Positions 25,285 to 34,200 are shown, counted from the first letter of the stretch. The stretch: 64,000 bases of DNA from Vreelandella sp042466685 (GCF_042466685.1 NZ_CP170448.1:1922001-1986000); one strand, 5' to 3'. The notes: a model not told the origin generated them from the sequence alone. Made by a program: numbers and translations.

Positions 25285-27488
25285 CCCTGAAAGACTCAGC
25301 GCCGAAAGACTCAGTCTCGAACGACGTGTCCACTAGCAGCGGTGAGGCCAAGCGGCCAGCAGCTAAGACCGAAGCGCGCACGCTGGACTATCACGCTCTT
25401 AACGCCATGCTCAACCTGTACGGTGCCAATGGCGAGCTACAGTTGGATAAGGATCGCGAAGCGGCACGCCAGTACTTCTTGCAGCACGTTAACCAGAACA
25501 CGGTGTTCTTCCACTCGTTGGAAGAAAAGCTCGATTACCTGGTCGAAGAGCAGTACTACGAAGCCGAGATGCTGGCCCAGTACAGCTTCGCCTTTATCAA
25601 GGCGCTGTTCGAGCAGGCTTACGCCTATAAGTTTCGCTTCCCAAGCTTTTTGGGCGCCTTTAAGTACTACACCAGCTACACGCTAAAAACGTTTGATGGC
25701 AAGCGCTATCTAGAGCGTTACGAAGACCGTGTCTGCATGGTCGCGCTGACCCTGGCGCGGGGCGACGAAACGCTGGCGAAGTCGCTGGTGGATGAAATCA
25801 TTAGCGGCCGCTTTCAGCCCGCGACGCCCACCTTTTTGAACTGCGGCAAGCAGCAGCGCGGTGAGCTGGTGTCGTGCTTTTTGCTGCGTATCGAAGACAA
25901 TATGGAGTCGATTGGCCGCTCCATTAACTCGGCCCTGCAGCTCTCCAAACGAGGCGGCGGCGTGGCGTTTCTGCTCAGCAATATTCGTGAGTCCGGCGCG
26001 CCCATTAAGCGTATCGAAAATCAGTCGTCGGGCATTATCCCGATTATGAAACTGCTGGAAGATGCCTTCTCCTATGCTAACCAGCTGGGGGCCCGCCAGG
26101 GGGCAGGGGCGGTGTATCTCAACGCTCACCACCCGGATATCCTGCGCTTTTTGGATACCAAGCGGGAAAATGCCGACGAGAAAATTCGTATCAAAACGCT
26201 CTCGTTGGGCGTGACGATTCCGGATATTACCTTCGAGCTTGCCAAGCGCAACGACGACATGTACCTGTTCTCGCCCTACGATGTAGAGCGTGTTTACGGC
26301 GTGCCCTTTGGCGACATCAGCGTTACCGAGAAGTACCAGGAGATGGTTGCGGATGCGCGCATTCGCAAGCATAAGATCAATGCACGGGCCTTCTTCCAAA
26401 CCCTCGCCGAGCTGCAGTTTGAGTCAGGCTACCCATACATCATGTTCGAAGACACGGTTAATCGCGCCAACCCGATTGCTGGCCGCATTAACATGAGTAA
26501 CCTTTGCTCTGAAATTCTTCAGGTCAATACGCCGACGGAGTATGACGACGATCTGGGTTATCGCCAAATCGGCCAGGACATCTCCTGTAACCTGGGCTCC
26601 ATGAATATTGCCAAGGTGATGGATTCAGGCGATATCGGCACCAGCGTGGAAATCGCTATTCGCGGCCTTACCGCCGTTTCGGAAATGAGCAACCTGCGCA
26701 GCGTTCCCTCTATTGCTGAAGGCAATGCGAAGTCGCGGGCGATTGGTTTGGGGCAGATGAACCTGCACGGCTACCTGGCCCGGGAGCATATCTACTACGG
26801 TTCTGACGAGGGCTTGGATTTTACCAATCTCTACTTTTACTGCGTGGCCTTTCATGCGATCCGTGCGTCGAACCGTTTGGCGATTGAGCATAAAGAGTCG
26901 TTTGCCGGTTTTGAGGATTCCACCTACGCATCGGGTAGCTTCTTTGATAAGTACACCGATCAGGCATGGTTGCCGCGTACCGACAAAGTGCGTGAGCTGT
27001 TCGAGCGCAGCGGTATTGCGCTGCCGACTCAAGACGATTGGCAGGAGCTCAAAGCCTCGGTCATGGCCCACGGTTTGTATAACCGTAACCTGCAGGCGGT
27101 ACCGCCGACGGGGTCGATCTCCTACATCAATAACTCCACCTCCAGTATTCACCCGGTGGCGGCGAGAATAGAGATTCGTAAAGAGGGCAAGTTGGGGCGT
27201 GTTTATTACCCGGCGCCTTTCCTGGATGAAGCGAATTTTGACTACTTCCAGGACGCCTATGAAATCGGCCCGGAAAAGATCATCGACACCTATGCGGAAG
27301 CCTCGCAGCACGTCGACCAGGGCTTATCGCTAACGCTGTTTTTCCCGGACACCGCAAGCACGCGCGATATCAATAAAGCGCAGATTTACGCCTGGCGCAA
27401 AGGCATCAAAACGCTCTACTACATTCGCCTGCGCCAGAGTGCGTTAGAAGGTACTGAGGTAGAAGGCTGCGTTTCCTGCACGCTGTAA
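25266..27488 (+). CDS. nrdE: Class Ib ribonucleotide reductase, alpha subunit
   Basis: The 740-residue catalytic subunit reducing NDPs to dNDPs. Active-site cysteines are seen in SCFLLR and in SNLCSEILQ (the central thiyl Cys), with the C-terminal redox pair in EGCVSCTL. It lacks the N-terminal ATP-cone of class Ia NrdA. The family normally begins near LDYHALNAMLNLY, here residue 40, so the first 39 residues are an extra hydrophilic extension; the TTG at 25266 lies 11 bases after AGGAG. A start further downstream is possible but no better codon is evident. Confidence 0.94.
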   Translation: METTNLALKDSAPKDSVSNDVSTSSGEAKRPAAKTEARTLDYHALNAMLNLYGANGELQLDKDREAARQYFLQHVNQNTVFFHSLEEKLDYLVEEQYYEAEMLAQYSFAFIKALFEQAYAYKFRFPSFLGAFKYYTSYTLKTFDGKRYLERYEDRVCMVALTLARGDETLAKSLVDEIISGRFQPATPTFLNCGKQQRGELVSCFLLRIEDNMESIGRSINSALQLSKRGGGVAFLLSNIRESGAPIKRIENQSSGIIPIMKLLEDAFSYANQLGARQGAGAVYLNAHHPDILRFLDTKRENADEKIRIKTLSLGVTIPDITFELAKRNDDMYLFSPYDVERVYGVPFGDISVTEKYQEMVADARIRKHKINARAFFQTLAELQFESGYPYIMFEDTVNRANPIAGRINMSNLCSEILQVNTPTEYDDDLGYRQIGQDISCNLGSMNIAKVMDSGDIGTSVEIAIRGLTAVSEMSNLRSVPSIAEGNAKSRAIGLGQMNLHGYLAREHIYYGSDEGLDFTNLYFYCVAFHAIRASNRLAIEHKESFAGFEDSTYASGSFFDKYTDQAWLPRTDKVRELFERSGIALPTQDDWQELKASVMAHGLYNRNLQAVPPTGSISYINNSTSSIHPVAARIEIRKEGKLGRVYYPAPFLDEANFDYFQDAYEIGPEKIIDTYAEASQHVDQGLSLTLFFPDTASTRDINKAQIYAWRKGIKTLYYIRLRQSALEGTEVEGCVSCTL

Positions 27489-27581
27489 TGGCACTGATGT
27501 CTGTTGATACGCCTTGTATGTATTGAGCGTTCGTTTTTAAAACCAGCTTTTTATAGCCAGTTTTTATAAATAAGTTTCGCT

Positions 27582-27604
27582 AGCCCGGCTCTCATAGCCG
27601 GGCT
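27582..27604 (+). other. Intercistronic hairpin between nrdE and nrdF
   Basis: Perfect 9-base stem AGCCCGGCT/AGCCGGGCT with loop CTCAT. It ends 13 bases before the nrdF ATG and has no T-run, so it looks like an mRNA processing or stability element, or a modulator of nrdF translation, rather than a strong terminator. Confidence 0.55.
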
Positions 27605-27617
27605 TTGAGAGAGTGAT

Positions 27618-28589
27618 ATGAATACCATGCAACGTTTATCGCGGGTTGACGCGATTAACTGGAACCGCCTTCAGGATGATAAAGACCTGGAAGTATGGAA
27701 CCGCTTGACCAGTAATTTCTGGCTGCCGGAGAAAGTCCCGCTGTCGAACGATATTCAGTCCTGGAATACCCTGACTGATAAAGAAAAACAGCTGACGATC
27801 CGCGTGTTTACCGGCCTTACGCTGCTGGATACCATTCAGAGCAGTGTCGGTGCGCCAGTATTAATGGAAGATGCCCGCACGCCCCATGAAGAGGCGGTTT
27901 ATACCAACATCGCCTTTATGGAATCAGTGCATGCGCGCTCCTACAGCTCGATTTTTTCGACGCTCTGCACCACTCGCGATGTGGATGACGCCTTCCGCTG
28001 GAGCGAAGAGAATCCCACGCTACAGGCAAAATCCCAGCTCATTTTAGAGCGCTACCGCTCGGATGATCCGCTAATGCGCAAAGTCGCCAGCGTGTTCCTT
28101 GAGTCGTTTCTGTTCTATTCTGGCTTCTACCTGCCAATGTACTGGTCAAGCCATGCCAAGTTGACCAACACCGCTGACTTGATTCGTCTGATCATTCGCG
28201 ATGAAGCGGTACACGGCTACTACATTGGCTACAAATTCCAGCAGGCAATGGCGGAAGCGACACCCGCGCGTCAGCAGGAAGTCAAAGATTACGCCTACGA
28301 ACTGCTGTTGGAGCTCTACGACAACGAAGTGCGCTACACCGAGTCGCTGTATGACGAGGTCGGCCTCAGTGAAGACGTGAAAAAATTCCTTCACTACAAC
28401 GCCAATAAAGCGCTGATGAACCTTGGCTTTGAGCCGCTGTTCCCCAGTAGTGTTACCGATGTGGATCCGACCATCATGGCCGCACTTTCACCCAACGCCG
28501 ACGAGAACCACGATTTCTTCTCCGGCTCTGGCTCCTCTTACGTGATCGGCAAAGCCGTCGCTACAGAAGACGACGACTGGGCGTTTTAA
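27618..28589 (+). CDS. nrdF: Class Ib ribonucleotide reductase, beta subunit
   Basis: The 323-residue ferritin-like radical subunit. Metal ligands can be placed in LLDTIQSSVG (Asp), AFMESVHARSYS (Glu, His), FLESFLFYSGFYLP (Glu) and IRDEAVHGYYIG (Glu, His). The Tyr radical site lies in the ARSYSSIF region. The complex works with NrdI to form a dimanganese cofactor. GAGAGAGTGAT precedes the ATG. Confidence 0.97.
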   Translation: MNTMQRLSRVDAINWNRLQDDKDLEVWNRLTSNFWLPEKVPLSNDIQSWNTLTDKEKQLTIRVFTGLTLLDTIQSSVGAPVLMEDARTPHEEAVYTNIAFMESVHARSYSSIFSTLCTTRDVDDAFRWSEENPTLQAKSQLILERYRSDDPLMRKVASVFLESFLFYSGFYLPMYWSSHAKLTNTADLIRLIIRDEAVHGYYIGYKFQQAMAEATPARQQEVKDYAYELLLELYDNEVRYTESLYDEVGLSEDVKKFLHYNANKALMNLGFEPLFPSSVTDVDPTIMAALSPNADENHDFFSGSGSSYVIGKAVATEDDDWAF

Positions 28590-28625
28590 TCTCACACCGG
28601 AAGTTATGAGCATAGAGGAGGGTGT

Positions 28626-29027
28626 ATGTCAGCCAGCGAAGCTAACGTATTAGAGATCGCCGCTGCCGTCGTAAGCGACCCTGATGGGCGCCTGCTATTG
28701 GTGCGTAAGCACAATACATCTTTCTTTATGCAGCCCGGTGGCAAGATCGATACAGGGGAAACTGCCCTAAGGGCGCTGTGCCGTGAGCTGAAGGAGGAGT
28801 TGGGCTTGCAGGTTAATGAAGATCAACTGATTCCGCTAGGCGTATACAGCGCTCCCGCCGCCAATGAGCCGGACATGGTGCTCAAAGCGCATCTATTTAG
28901 CCTTGTTATCGATGAGCCTGTCGAGGCGGCGGCTGAAATTGCCGAAGCAAGATGGGTAACCCGTGAAGAGGCTTGGCTGCTTCCGCTGGCACCGCTGACG
29001 AAAGAGTACGTAGTGGTTAACTATTAA
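28626..29027 (+). CDS. Nudix hydrolase
   Basis: A 133-residue phosphohydrolase with a complete Nudix box at residues 39-61: G39, E45, R53-E54, E57-E58 and G60 in the GX5EX7REUXEEXGU pattern. Such proteins cleave nucleoside diphosphates linked to another group; MutT-like sanitising of oxidised nucleotides is one option but the substrate is not shown. It begins 36 bases after nrdF, with GAGGAGGGTGT before the ATG, so it may be cotranscribed with the RNR genes. Confidence 0.92.
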   Translation: MSASEANVLEIAAAVVSDPDGRLLLVRKHNTSFFMQPGGKIDTGETALRALCRELKEELGLQVNEDQLIPLGVYSAPAANEPDMVLKAHLFSLVIDEPVEAAAEIAEARWVTREEAWLLPLAPLTKEYVVVNY

Positions 29028-29048
29028 GCTTGAATATTGTAATAACGG

Positions 29049-29069
29049 GCGCCGAAGGGCGCTTTTTTT
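29049..29069 (+). terminator. Rho-independent terminator after the Nudix gene
   Basis: Short stem GCGCC/GGCGC with loop GAAG followed by seven T. It separates the nrd/Nudix unit from the TonB operon. Confidence 0.8.
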
Positions 29070-29106
29070 ATGCGCGCTAGGTAAGCAAAAATCGATTGAT
29101 TGCTAA

Positions 29107-29121
29107 TGATAAATATTGTCA
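29107..29121. promoter_or_regulatory. Fur box candidate before the TonB operon
   Basis: TGATAAATATTGTCA matches the 7-1-7 Fur consensus TGATAATnATTATCA at 12 of 14 defined positions. It sits about 120 bases before the first gene of a TonB system, a classic Fur target repressed under iron-replete conditions. Confidence 0.7.
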
Positions 29122-29239
29122 TTTATTCTATTAGTGGTAGGCTAGTCAGCGTGAAAGATAAACGCAAATCGTTCTGATACCCAATTAGTTTCTAGTGGGG
29201 CGGCGTCCGCCGCCCGCTACTCAGTGACGGAGAGTCGAC

Positions 29240-30022
29240 GTGCTGAACAGGCCTTTCTTTGCCTTGCGTGGATGGTGGCTAGCGGGAGTGCTGGTCAGTG
29301 GCACGCTGTTGGCAAGTGAACAAGCAGTGGCTCAAGCGGCCGAGAGTGTAGAAGCCCAGCAGGCTCAGGCAGCGCTCCAGGAGCAGATTGATGCTGCTGA
29401 TGAGCAAACCCGCGAGCAGTTGGAAGAGCTGCGCCGTTTGGAGCGCGAAACCCGCCAGTTGGAGGCTGAGAATGCCTCACTGAGTGGACGCTTGGCGGAA
29501 GAGGCTGCGCGCCAGCAGCGGTTGGCGACGGCGCTGGATACGCTGGAAGAGACCCGTGCAGCGCTGCCCGTGATTGAGCAAAACATGTCAGCGCAGTTGA
29601 GCCAATGGATTGAGCGTGACTTGCCGTTCTTGCGTGATGAACGGTTGGCACGGGTTGAGCGACAGCCCGATGAGCAGGGGCAAAACACCATTGAACGTAT
29701 TAATGGACTGCTCGAAGCGTGGCGCGTTGAACTCGATTATGGTCAGGAGATGGACAGCTGGCGGGGTCGTTTAAGCCAGGATGGTCGCGAACGTGAAGTG
29801 GACTTCTTGCGCATCGGACGTATCGGCTTTTACTACCTAACCCCCGATGGCCGCGAGGGTGGCGTGTGGAGCGCCCAAAGTGGCGAATGGCAGTCGCTGG
29901 ATGACGAGTACCTGCGCGAAGTGCGCAGTGGTCTGCGCATGGCGGAAGATCAGCGCGCACCGGATCTATTAACCTTGCCGCTCTCGATTACTGTCAATGA
30001 TCAGCAGGGAGAGCAGCCATGA
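29240..30022 (+). CDS. DUF3450 family periplasmic coiled-coil protein
   Basis: A 260-residue exported protein; the signal peptide runs to about AQA-AES (residue 32). Residues 35-110 are a long Glu/Gln/Ala-rich coiled coil, and the C-terminal half contains GYYLTPDGREGGVWS. DUF3450 proteins occur at the head of TonB2-type operons and are thought to assist the ExbB-like complex, but no activity is established. Its stop overlaps the next ATG (ATGA). Confidence 0.88.
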   Translation: MLNRPFFALRGWWLAGVLVSGTLLASEQAVAQAAESVEAQQAQAALQEQIDAADEQTREQLEELRRLERETRQLEAENASLSGRLAEEAARQQRLATALDTLEETRAALPVIEQNMSAQLSQWIERDLPFLRDERLARVERQPDEQGQNTIERINGLLEAWRVELDYGQEMDSWRGRLSQDGREREVDFLRIGRIGFYYLTPDGREGGVWSAQSGEWQSLDDEYLREVRSGLRMAEDQRAPDLLTLPLSITVNDQQGEQP

Positions 30023-31401
30023 GTCGTTTTAGCCTAACGTTTAATCGCCAGCATGCTGGTCGTTTGTCCATAGGGCAGTTTGGCGCTATCTGCACACTAA
30101 TAGTGCTGGCGGCATTCAGTGGTGCAGCCACAGCACAAACCGAAAACGCTACTTCGTTGCGTGAAGCCCGTGAGGCGGCGCAAGCGCGTGACCAACAGCG
30201 GTTAATGGACTTCCTGGATGATCAGCAGGCGCTAGAGGCCGCACTGGAGCAGGCGCGCGCCGAGAACGAAGAGGCCCAGCAGCAGCATGAAACGTTAGAG
30301 GCCCAGCAGGCAGAGCAAACAGAGCAAGCCAGTGAACTGAGCGAACGTCAGGCAGAGCAGGGCGAAGCGCTTTCCGGATTGTTGGACAATCTGGCCCGGC
30401 ATAGCTCCGAGATTCGCAATGCGCTGGGGGAGGAGAGCTTGCTCACCCTCGAAGAGGGTTCGTTGCCGCCGCGTTTGGATGAAGTCGAAGTACTTGAGCG
30501 CCATCAGTTGGAAAGCTTGGTAGATGGCTTGGCGACGCTAACGGCGCGCACCGGTCGTGCCGAGCGGCTTTCAATGCCGGTCGCCGATGCTAATGGCGAG
30601 GTGGCCACCCGCGAGCTGGTACGATTGGGCGATTTTGCAGCCTTTACCGAGAGCGAGCTTGTAGAGCGTGGTCAAAATGACGGCAACCTGGTGGTTTTGC
30701 CGCGTACCCCCAGTGCCATTGGCGGGCTGCTGGCGGATTACTACCAGGGCGAAAGTAATGTGTTTGCGGTGGATCCTACTCAGGGCAGTGTGCTGGAAGC
30801 CCTGGCCCAGCAGCCCAGTCTATGGGAGCGTTTCCAGCAGGGTGGCTATGTAGGCTACGTGGTTGTAGCGCTGGGGGTTCTGGGCATGATTGTCGGCCTT
30901 GGCCAGTACCTCTATCTAGTGTTGGTCAGTCTGCGTGTTAAACGCCAGCGCCAATCCCTTGATCAACTGCGGGCCAATAACCCGCTAGGGCGTGTGCTGT
31001 TACGCTTCGAGGGTATGGATAAGCATCAAACCCCTGAAGCACTGGAAGCGCGGCTGGATGAGGCTGTGCTGGCCGAACTGCCTCGGCTGGAGCGCAGCCA
31101 ACCGATGGTCAAACTACTGGCTGCCATTGCGCCATTGCTCGGCCTGCTGGGCACGGTAACCGGCATGATCGTGACTTTCCAAGCGATTACCGTATTCGGT
31201 ACCGGTGATCCGCAGCTAATGGCGGGTGGTATTAGCCAGGCGCTGGTGACTACTGTGCTGGGCCTGATTACCGCCGTGCCGCTGCTGTTTGTGCAAACAG
31301 CGTTGGCAGGTCGCAGTCGCTATCTGACCCATGTGATTGAAGGGCAGGCGAGTGCGACATTGGCAGATCATCTGGAATCTCAAACGCCCGTGGTGAATTA
31401 A
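30019..31401 (+). CDS. Long MotA/TolQ/ExbB-family proton channel protein (TtpC-like)
   Basis: A 460-residue protein of the TtpC type found in TonB2 systems of Vibrio. It has an N-terminal signal peptide (cut near ATAQ-TEN), a Gln/Glu-rich periplasmic coiled coil about 48-125, then membrane segments about 276-305, 362-390 and 404-428; the last two match ExbB and carry LLGLLGTVTGMIVTF. TtpC is needed for TonB2-dependent uptake in Vibrio; that role here is inferred from organisation. It is followed after one base by a second ExbB. Confidence 0.9.
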   Translation: MSRFSLTFNRQHAGRLSIGQFGAICTLIVLAAFSGAATAQTENATSLREAREAAQARDQQRLMDFLDDQQALEAALEQARAENEEAQQQHETLEAQQAEQTEQASELSERQAEQGEALSGLLDNLARHSSEIRNALGEESLLTLEEGSLPPRLDEVEVLERHQLESLVDGLATLTARTGRAERLSMPVADANGEVATRELVRLGDFAAFTESELVERGQNDGNLVVLPRTPSAIGGLLADYYQGESNVFAVDPTQGSVLEALAQQPSLWERFQQGGYVGYVVVALGVLGMIVGLGQYLYLVLVSLRVKRQRQSLDQLRANNPLGRVLLRFEGMDKHQTPEALEARLDEAVLAELPRLERSQPMVKLLAAIAPLLGLLGTVTGMIVTFQAITVFGTGDPQLMAGGISQALVTTVLGLITAVPLLFVQTALAGRSRYLTHVIEGQASATLADHLESQTPVVN

Positions 31402-31402
31402 C

Positions 31403-31945
31403 ATGTCCACTCTTCCTCTCTGGCTCGAACCCGTTGAGCGCTTAGTGGAGGCGGGTGGTGCGGTGCTGGTCGTTCTGGCAGTGGTGGCCGTGTTGGTGTT
31501 CGCCATGGCCATGGAGCGCTGGTGGTACTACCGAATCACCTGGCGTATAGCAAGGCGTCAACTGCTGCGCCGCTGGGCGGCGCGCAATGACCACACCAGC
31601 TGGAGTGCACGCACGCTGCGCCATGTGTGGGCAGAGGCGCTCGTCGCCAGGCTGCGCAAGCCCTTGCCATGGTTAAAGCTGTTGGTCGCGCTGTGCCCGT
31701 TACTGGGATTATTAGGCACGGTAACGGGGATGATCAGTGTATTCGACAGTCTTTCGCTGAGTGAGACTCATCAGGCGCGTGCCATGGCCGACGGTGTTGC
31801 CCGTGCAACGCTGCCTACCTTGACCGGTATGGCCGTCGCTGTGGTAGGGCTGTTATTTATTAGTCGTTTAGAGCACGTCATTCGTCGTGAAGACCAGCGG
31901 CTGCATGACCGCTTGGCTCGGGCACTGGAGGAGAGTGATGCGTAG
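31403..31945 (+). CDS. exbB: ExbB-type biopolymer transport protein
   Basis: A 180-residue three-segment inner-membrane protein that with ExbD uses proton flow to drive TonB. Membrane segments lie near 15-38, 88-112 and 131-153; LCPLLGLLGTVTGMISVFDSL and LPTLTGMAVAVVGLLF are the family motifs. Its end overlaps exbD by 8 bases. Confidence 0.93.
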   Translation: MSTLPLWLEPVERLVEAGGAVLVVLAVVAVLVFAMAMERWWYYRITWRIARRQLLRRWAARNDHTSWSARTLRHVWAEALVARLRKPLPWLKLLVALCPLLGLLGTVTGMISVFDSLSLSETHQARAMADGVARATLPTLTGMAVAVVGLLFISRLEHVIRREDQRLHDRLARALEESDA

Positions 31946-32345
31946 ACGTCGTTCCATAGATGCAACTGCTGAAAGCAATGAGGTGAACCTTACCCCCATG
32001 CTCGACGTGGTCTTTATCATGCTGATTTTCTTTATCGTCACCACCAGCTTTGTCAAAGAGAGTGGTGTCGAGATTGAGCGCCCGGAATCCAGTGCCGCCA
32101 CGCCGCGTCCAGATGCCCAGGTGCTTGTGGCGATTTCTCCAGAGGGCGCAGTGTGGGTAGATGGTAGTCCTGTGGATGCCCACCGGGTTGGGCAGCAGGT
32201 GGCCGATATGCTGAGCGACGATGGCTCGGTGGTTATCCAGGCGGATCGCGAATCCACGACTGGGTTGCTGATCGAGGTGATGGATCGCCTGCGCGAAGCG
32301 GGGGTTGACCAAGTGGCGGTGGCAGCGAGTCGGAGTGGGTCATGA
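31938..32345 (+). CDS. exbD: ExbD-type biopolymer transport protein
   Basis: A 135-residue protein with a short cytoplasmic tail, one membrane helix with the essential Asp at D23 (NLTPMLDVVFIMLIFF), and a periplasmic domain ending near QVAVAASRSG. It forms the channel with ExbB. ATG 31938 follows GGAGGAGAG; the open frame back to 31887 lies inside exbB and is not used. Stop overlaps the tonB start. Confidence 0.95.
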   Translation: MRRRRSIDATAESNEVNLTPMLDVVFIMLIFFIVTTSFVKESGVEIERPESSAATPRPDAQVLVAISPEGAVWVDGSPVDAHRVGQQVADMLSDDGSVVIQADRESTTGLLIEVMDRLREAGVDQVAVAASRSGS

Positions 32346-33100
32346 TGCGCCACATGCTGTCGTTAATGGGAGGCGTCGTGCTGGCAGTGGGCTTGTTCTG
32401 GCTGCTTGCCCAGCTTGTCGCTCCCCCCGAGCGGGAGCCCGAAAAGCTGACCATGAGTATGGCGATGACGATGGTTGAGGCACCGGAAGTGGCCCCCGAA
32501 CAAGAGGCACCCGCACCGCAGCCCGTTGAAGCGGTGCCGCAACAAACGCCGCCGCCCATGCCAGCTCCCGAGCCACCGCCCGTAGCTGAGAGCACTATCA
32601 GCATGCCGGAAGTAGAACTGCCGGATGAACCCGTTGAGCCGGTAGAAATGGACAGCGAACTCCCGGAGCTAACGGAAGTTGAACCAGAGCCCCGGCCTGA
32701 GCCCACGCCAGAACCTGCGCCTGAGCCGCCGCCACAGGAAGCGCCCGCTGAGCCAGCGCCTGCTGCTGAGACGAGTGAGCCCGCTGAGCGCGAGGCTGCT
32801 CCAGCGGCTGAGCCAGCGCCTTCGAATGAGCCAGTTAATGTTGGACGGGCCACTCCAACTAGCCAGACTGAACCCATTTATCCGCCTCGTGCTCAGCGGC
32901 GTGGCATGGAAGGTTTTGTGGAAGTGACGTTTACAATTCGCCGCGATGGAAGCGTCGACAGCTCTTCTATACGTATTACCAATGCGCAGCCGCGCCGCGT
33001 ATTTGACGATGCCGCGCGAGACGCGATTGCTAAGTGGCAATTTGAACCCGATGATCGATTACGCAATGCCACCCAGCGGGTCGAGTTTCAGTTGAGGTAG
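32342..33100 (+). CDS. tonB: TonB energy-transducing protein
   Basis: A 252-residue protein with an N-terminal anchor (about 6-26), a Pro/Glu-rich periplasmic spacer about 45-175 with EPEP/APEP repeats, and a C-terminal TonB domain (IYPPRAQRRGMEGFV, then WQFEPD) that contacts the TonB box of outer-membrane receptors. The start ATG ATG overlaps the exbD stop (ATGA). No TonB-dependent receptor is encoded in the window, so it serves receptors elsewhere. Confidence 0.95.
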   Translation: MMRHMLSLMGGVVLAVGLFWLLAQLVAPPEREPEKLTMSMAMTMVEAPEVAPEQEAPAPQPVEAVPQQTPPPMPAPEPPPVAESTISMPEVELPDEPVEPVEMDSELPELTEVEPEPRPEPTPEPAPEPPPQEAPAEPAPAAETSEPAEREAAPAAEPAPSNEPVNVGRATPTSQTEPIYPPRAQRRGMEGFVEVTFTIRRDGSVDSSSIRITNAQPRRVFDDAARDAIAKWQFEPDDRLRNATQRVEFQLR

Positions 33101-33102
33101 CT

Positions 33103-34200
33103 ATGAAGCGCCCTTTATCGATTTTATCGCTCAGCGTTTGTTTAATGCTTAGCGCATGGTCATTCTCAGCACTGGCGAGTCCAGCGTTGCAGGGTGATGT
33201 GATTGCTGACCTCAATGCGCTGCAGGCTCAATTACAAGATAGTCAACTGCAAGAAGGCGCGTTAGCTCAGATTGTTGAGCGTGCGACTGCTCAGGCCGAG
33301 CGCCTGGCGCCAGGCAATCAATCGGATCAGTGGGCTAGCGCCCTCTACCAGCAATTGGCGGCAGGCGCCTTGGCGCGCCAGGATCAACACGCTGAGGCAG
33401 CGGATCGGCTGGCGATAGCACGTGGCTTAAATGGGGTTGATAACGCCCAGGCGGCTCGCTGGCTACGTGAGGAAGCCTCACTGCGTCGTGCTGCCGGTCA
33501 GCGTGATCAGGCCATTGAGCTGCTCAGTGAGTGGTTAGCCAGTCAGCAGGATATTGATACTACATGGCAGTTAGTCCGCTTGCTGGCGCAACAGGAGCGG
33601 TGGGAAGAAGCTGCCGACTGGCTAGAGCAGGCGGTTAATGAGACGCCAGAATTAAACGAAGTTCAGCAGACGCTAGCGCTTGCTGTGTATCGCAATGCAG
33701 GGCAAGGCGATCAGGCCTTGGGCTGGCTGCTGGATGGCTTGAATGCGCAAAGCGACGCTGCTGACTGGCGCCAAGCCGCTGGCCTTGCTCAGCAGGCTGG
33801 CCAGTCAGGGGTTGCCGCTGGCCTGTGGGAGACGGCGTGGCAATTAGGCAAATTAACCGAGCAGGAAGATTTCTGGCTGTTGGTTCAACTCCATCTCGCC
33901 GGCGGCACCCCCGCAAGGGCGGCAGAACACCTAGAGCGGGCGATGAGTGAGGGCGATATTGTCCGCGACGAGTCGAATCTGCGTCTACTGGCCAGCGCCT
34001 GGCGGCAGGCCAAAGACGTTGAGAAGGCCCTAAATGCCTGGCACGCCTTGGCGCTGCATACGCAAACTGCCGCCGACTGGCGAGCCTATGGCCAGCTCGC
34101 TTACGCCTGGGGTGAGGATGGGCAAGCGAAACAAGCCTTTGCCCGCGCCTCGTCATTAGGTGACGATGAAGCGGAGCAGTGGCTGGCCAGTTTCAACTAG
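33103..34200 (+). CDS. Periplasmic TPR-repeat protein of the TonB2 operon
   Basis: A 365-residue exported protein (signal peptide ending near ALAS-PAL) made of helical repeats with W/A/L/E patterns like tetratricopeptide repeats, for example the ERWEEAADWLEQAV unit. Similar TPR proteins close TonB2 clusters in Vibrio and Shewanella and may scaffold the complex. It starts 2 bases after tonB and faces xthA tail to tail. Confidence 0.85.
   Translation: MKRPLSILSLSVCLMLSAWSFSALASPALQGDVIADLNALQAQLQDSQLQEGALAQIVERATAQAERLAPGNQSDQWASALYQQLAAGALARQDQHAEAADRLAIARGLNGVDNAQAARWLREEASLRRAAGQRDQAIELLSEWLASQQDIDTTWQLVRLLAQQERWEEAADWLEQAVNETPELNEVQQTLALAVYRNAGQGDQALGWLLDGLNAQSDAADWRQAAGLAQQAGQSGVAAGLWETAWQLGKLTEQEDFWLLVQLHLAGGTPARAAEHLERAMSEGDIVRDESNLRLLASAWRQAKDVEKALNAWHALALHTQTAADWRAYGQLAYAWGEDGQAKQAFARASSLGDDEAEQWLASFN

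Noticed and set aside
25710..26399. 229-codon minus-strand frame inside nrdE
   Set aside because: Antisense shadow of a conserved gene; no start signal and no family resemblance.
32233..32877. 214-codon minus-strand frame rich in Ser and Gly
   Set aside because: It mirrors the Pro/Glu repeat codons of tonB; low complexity is an artefact of the opposite strand.
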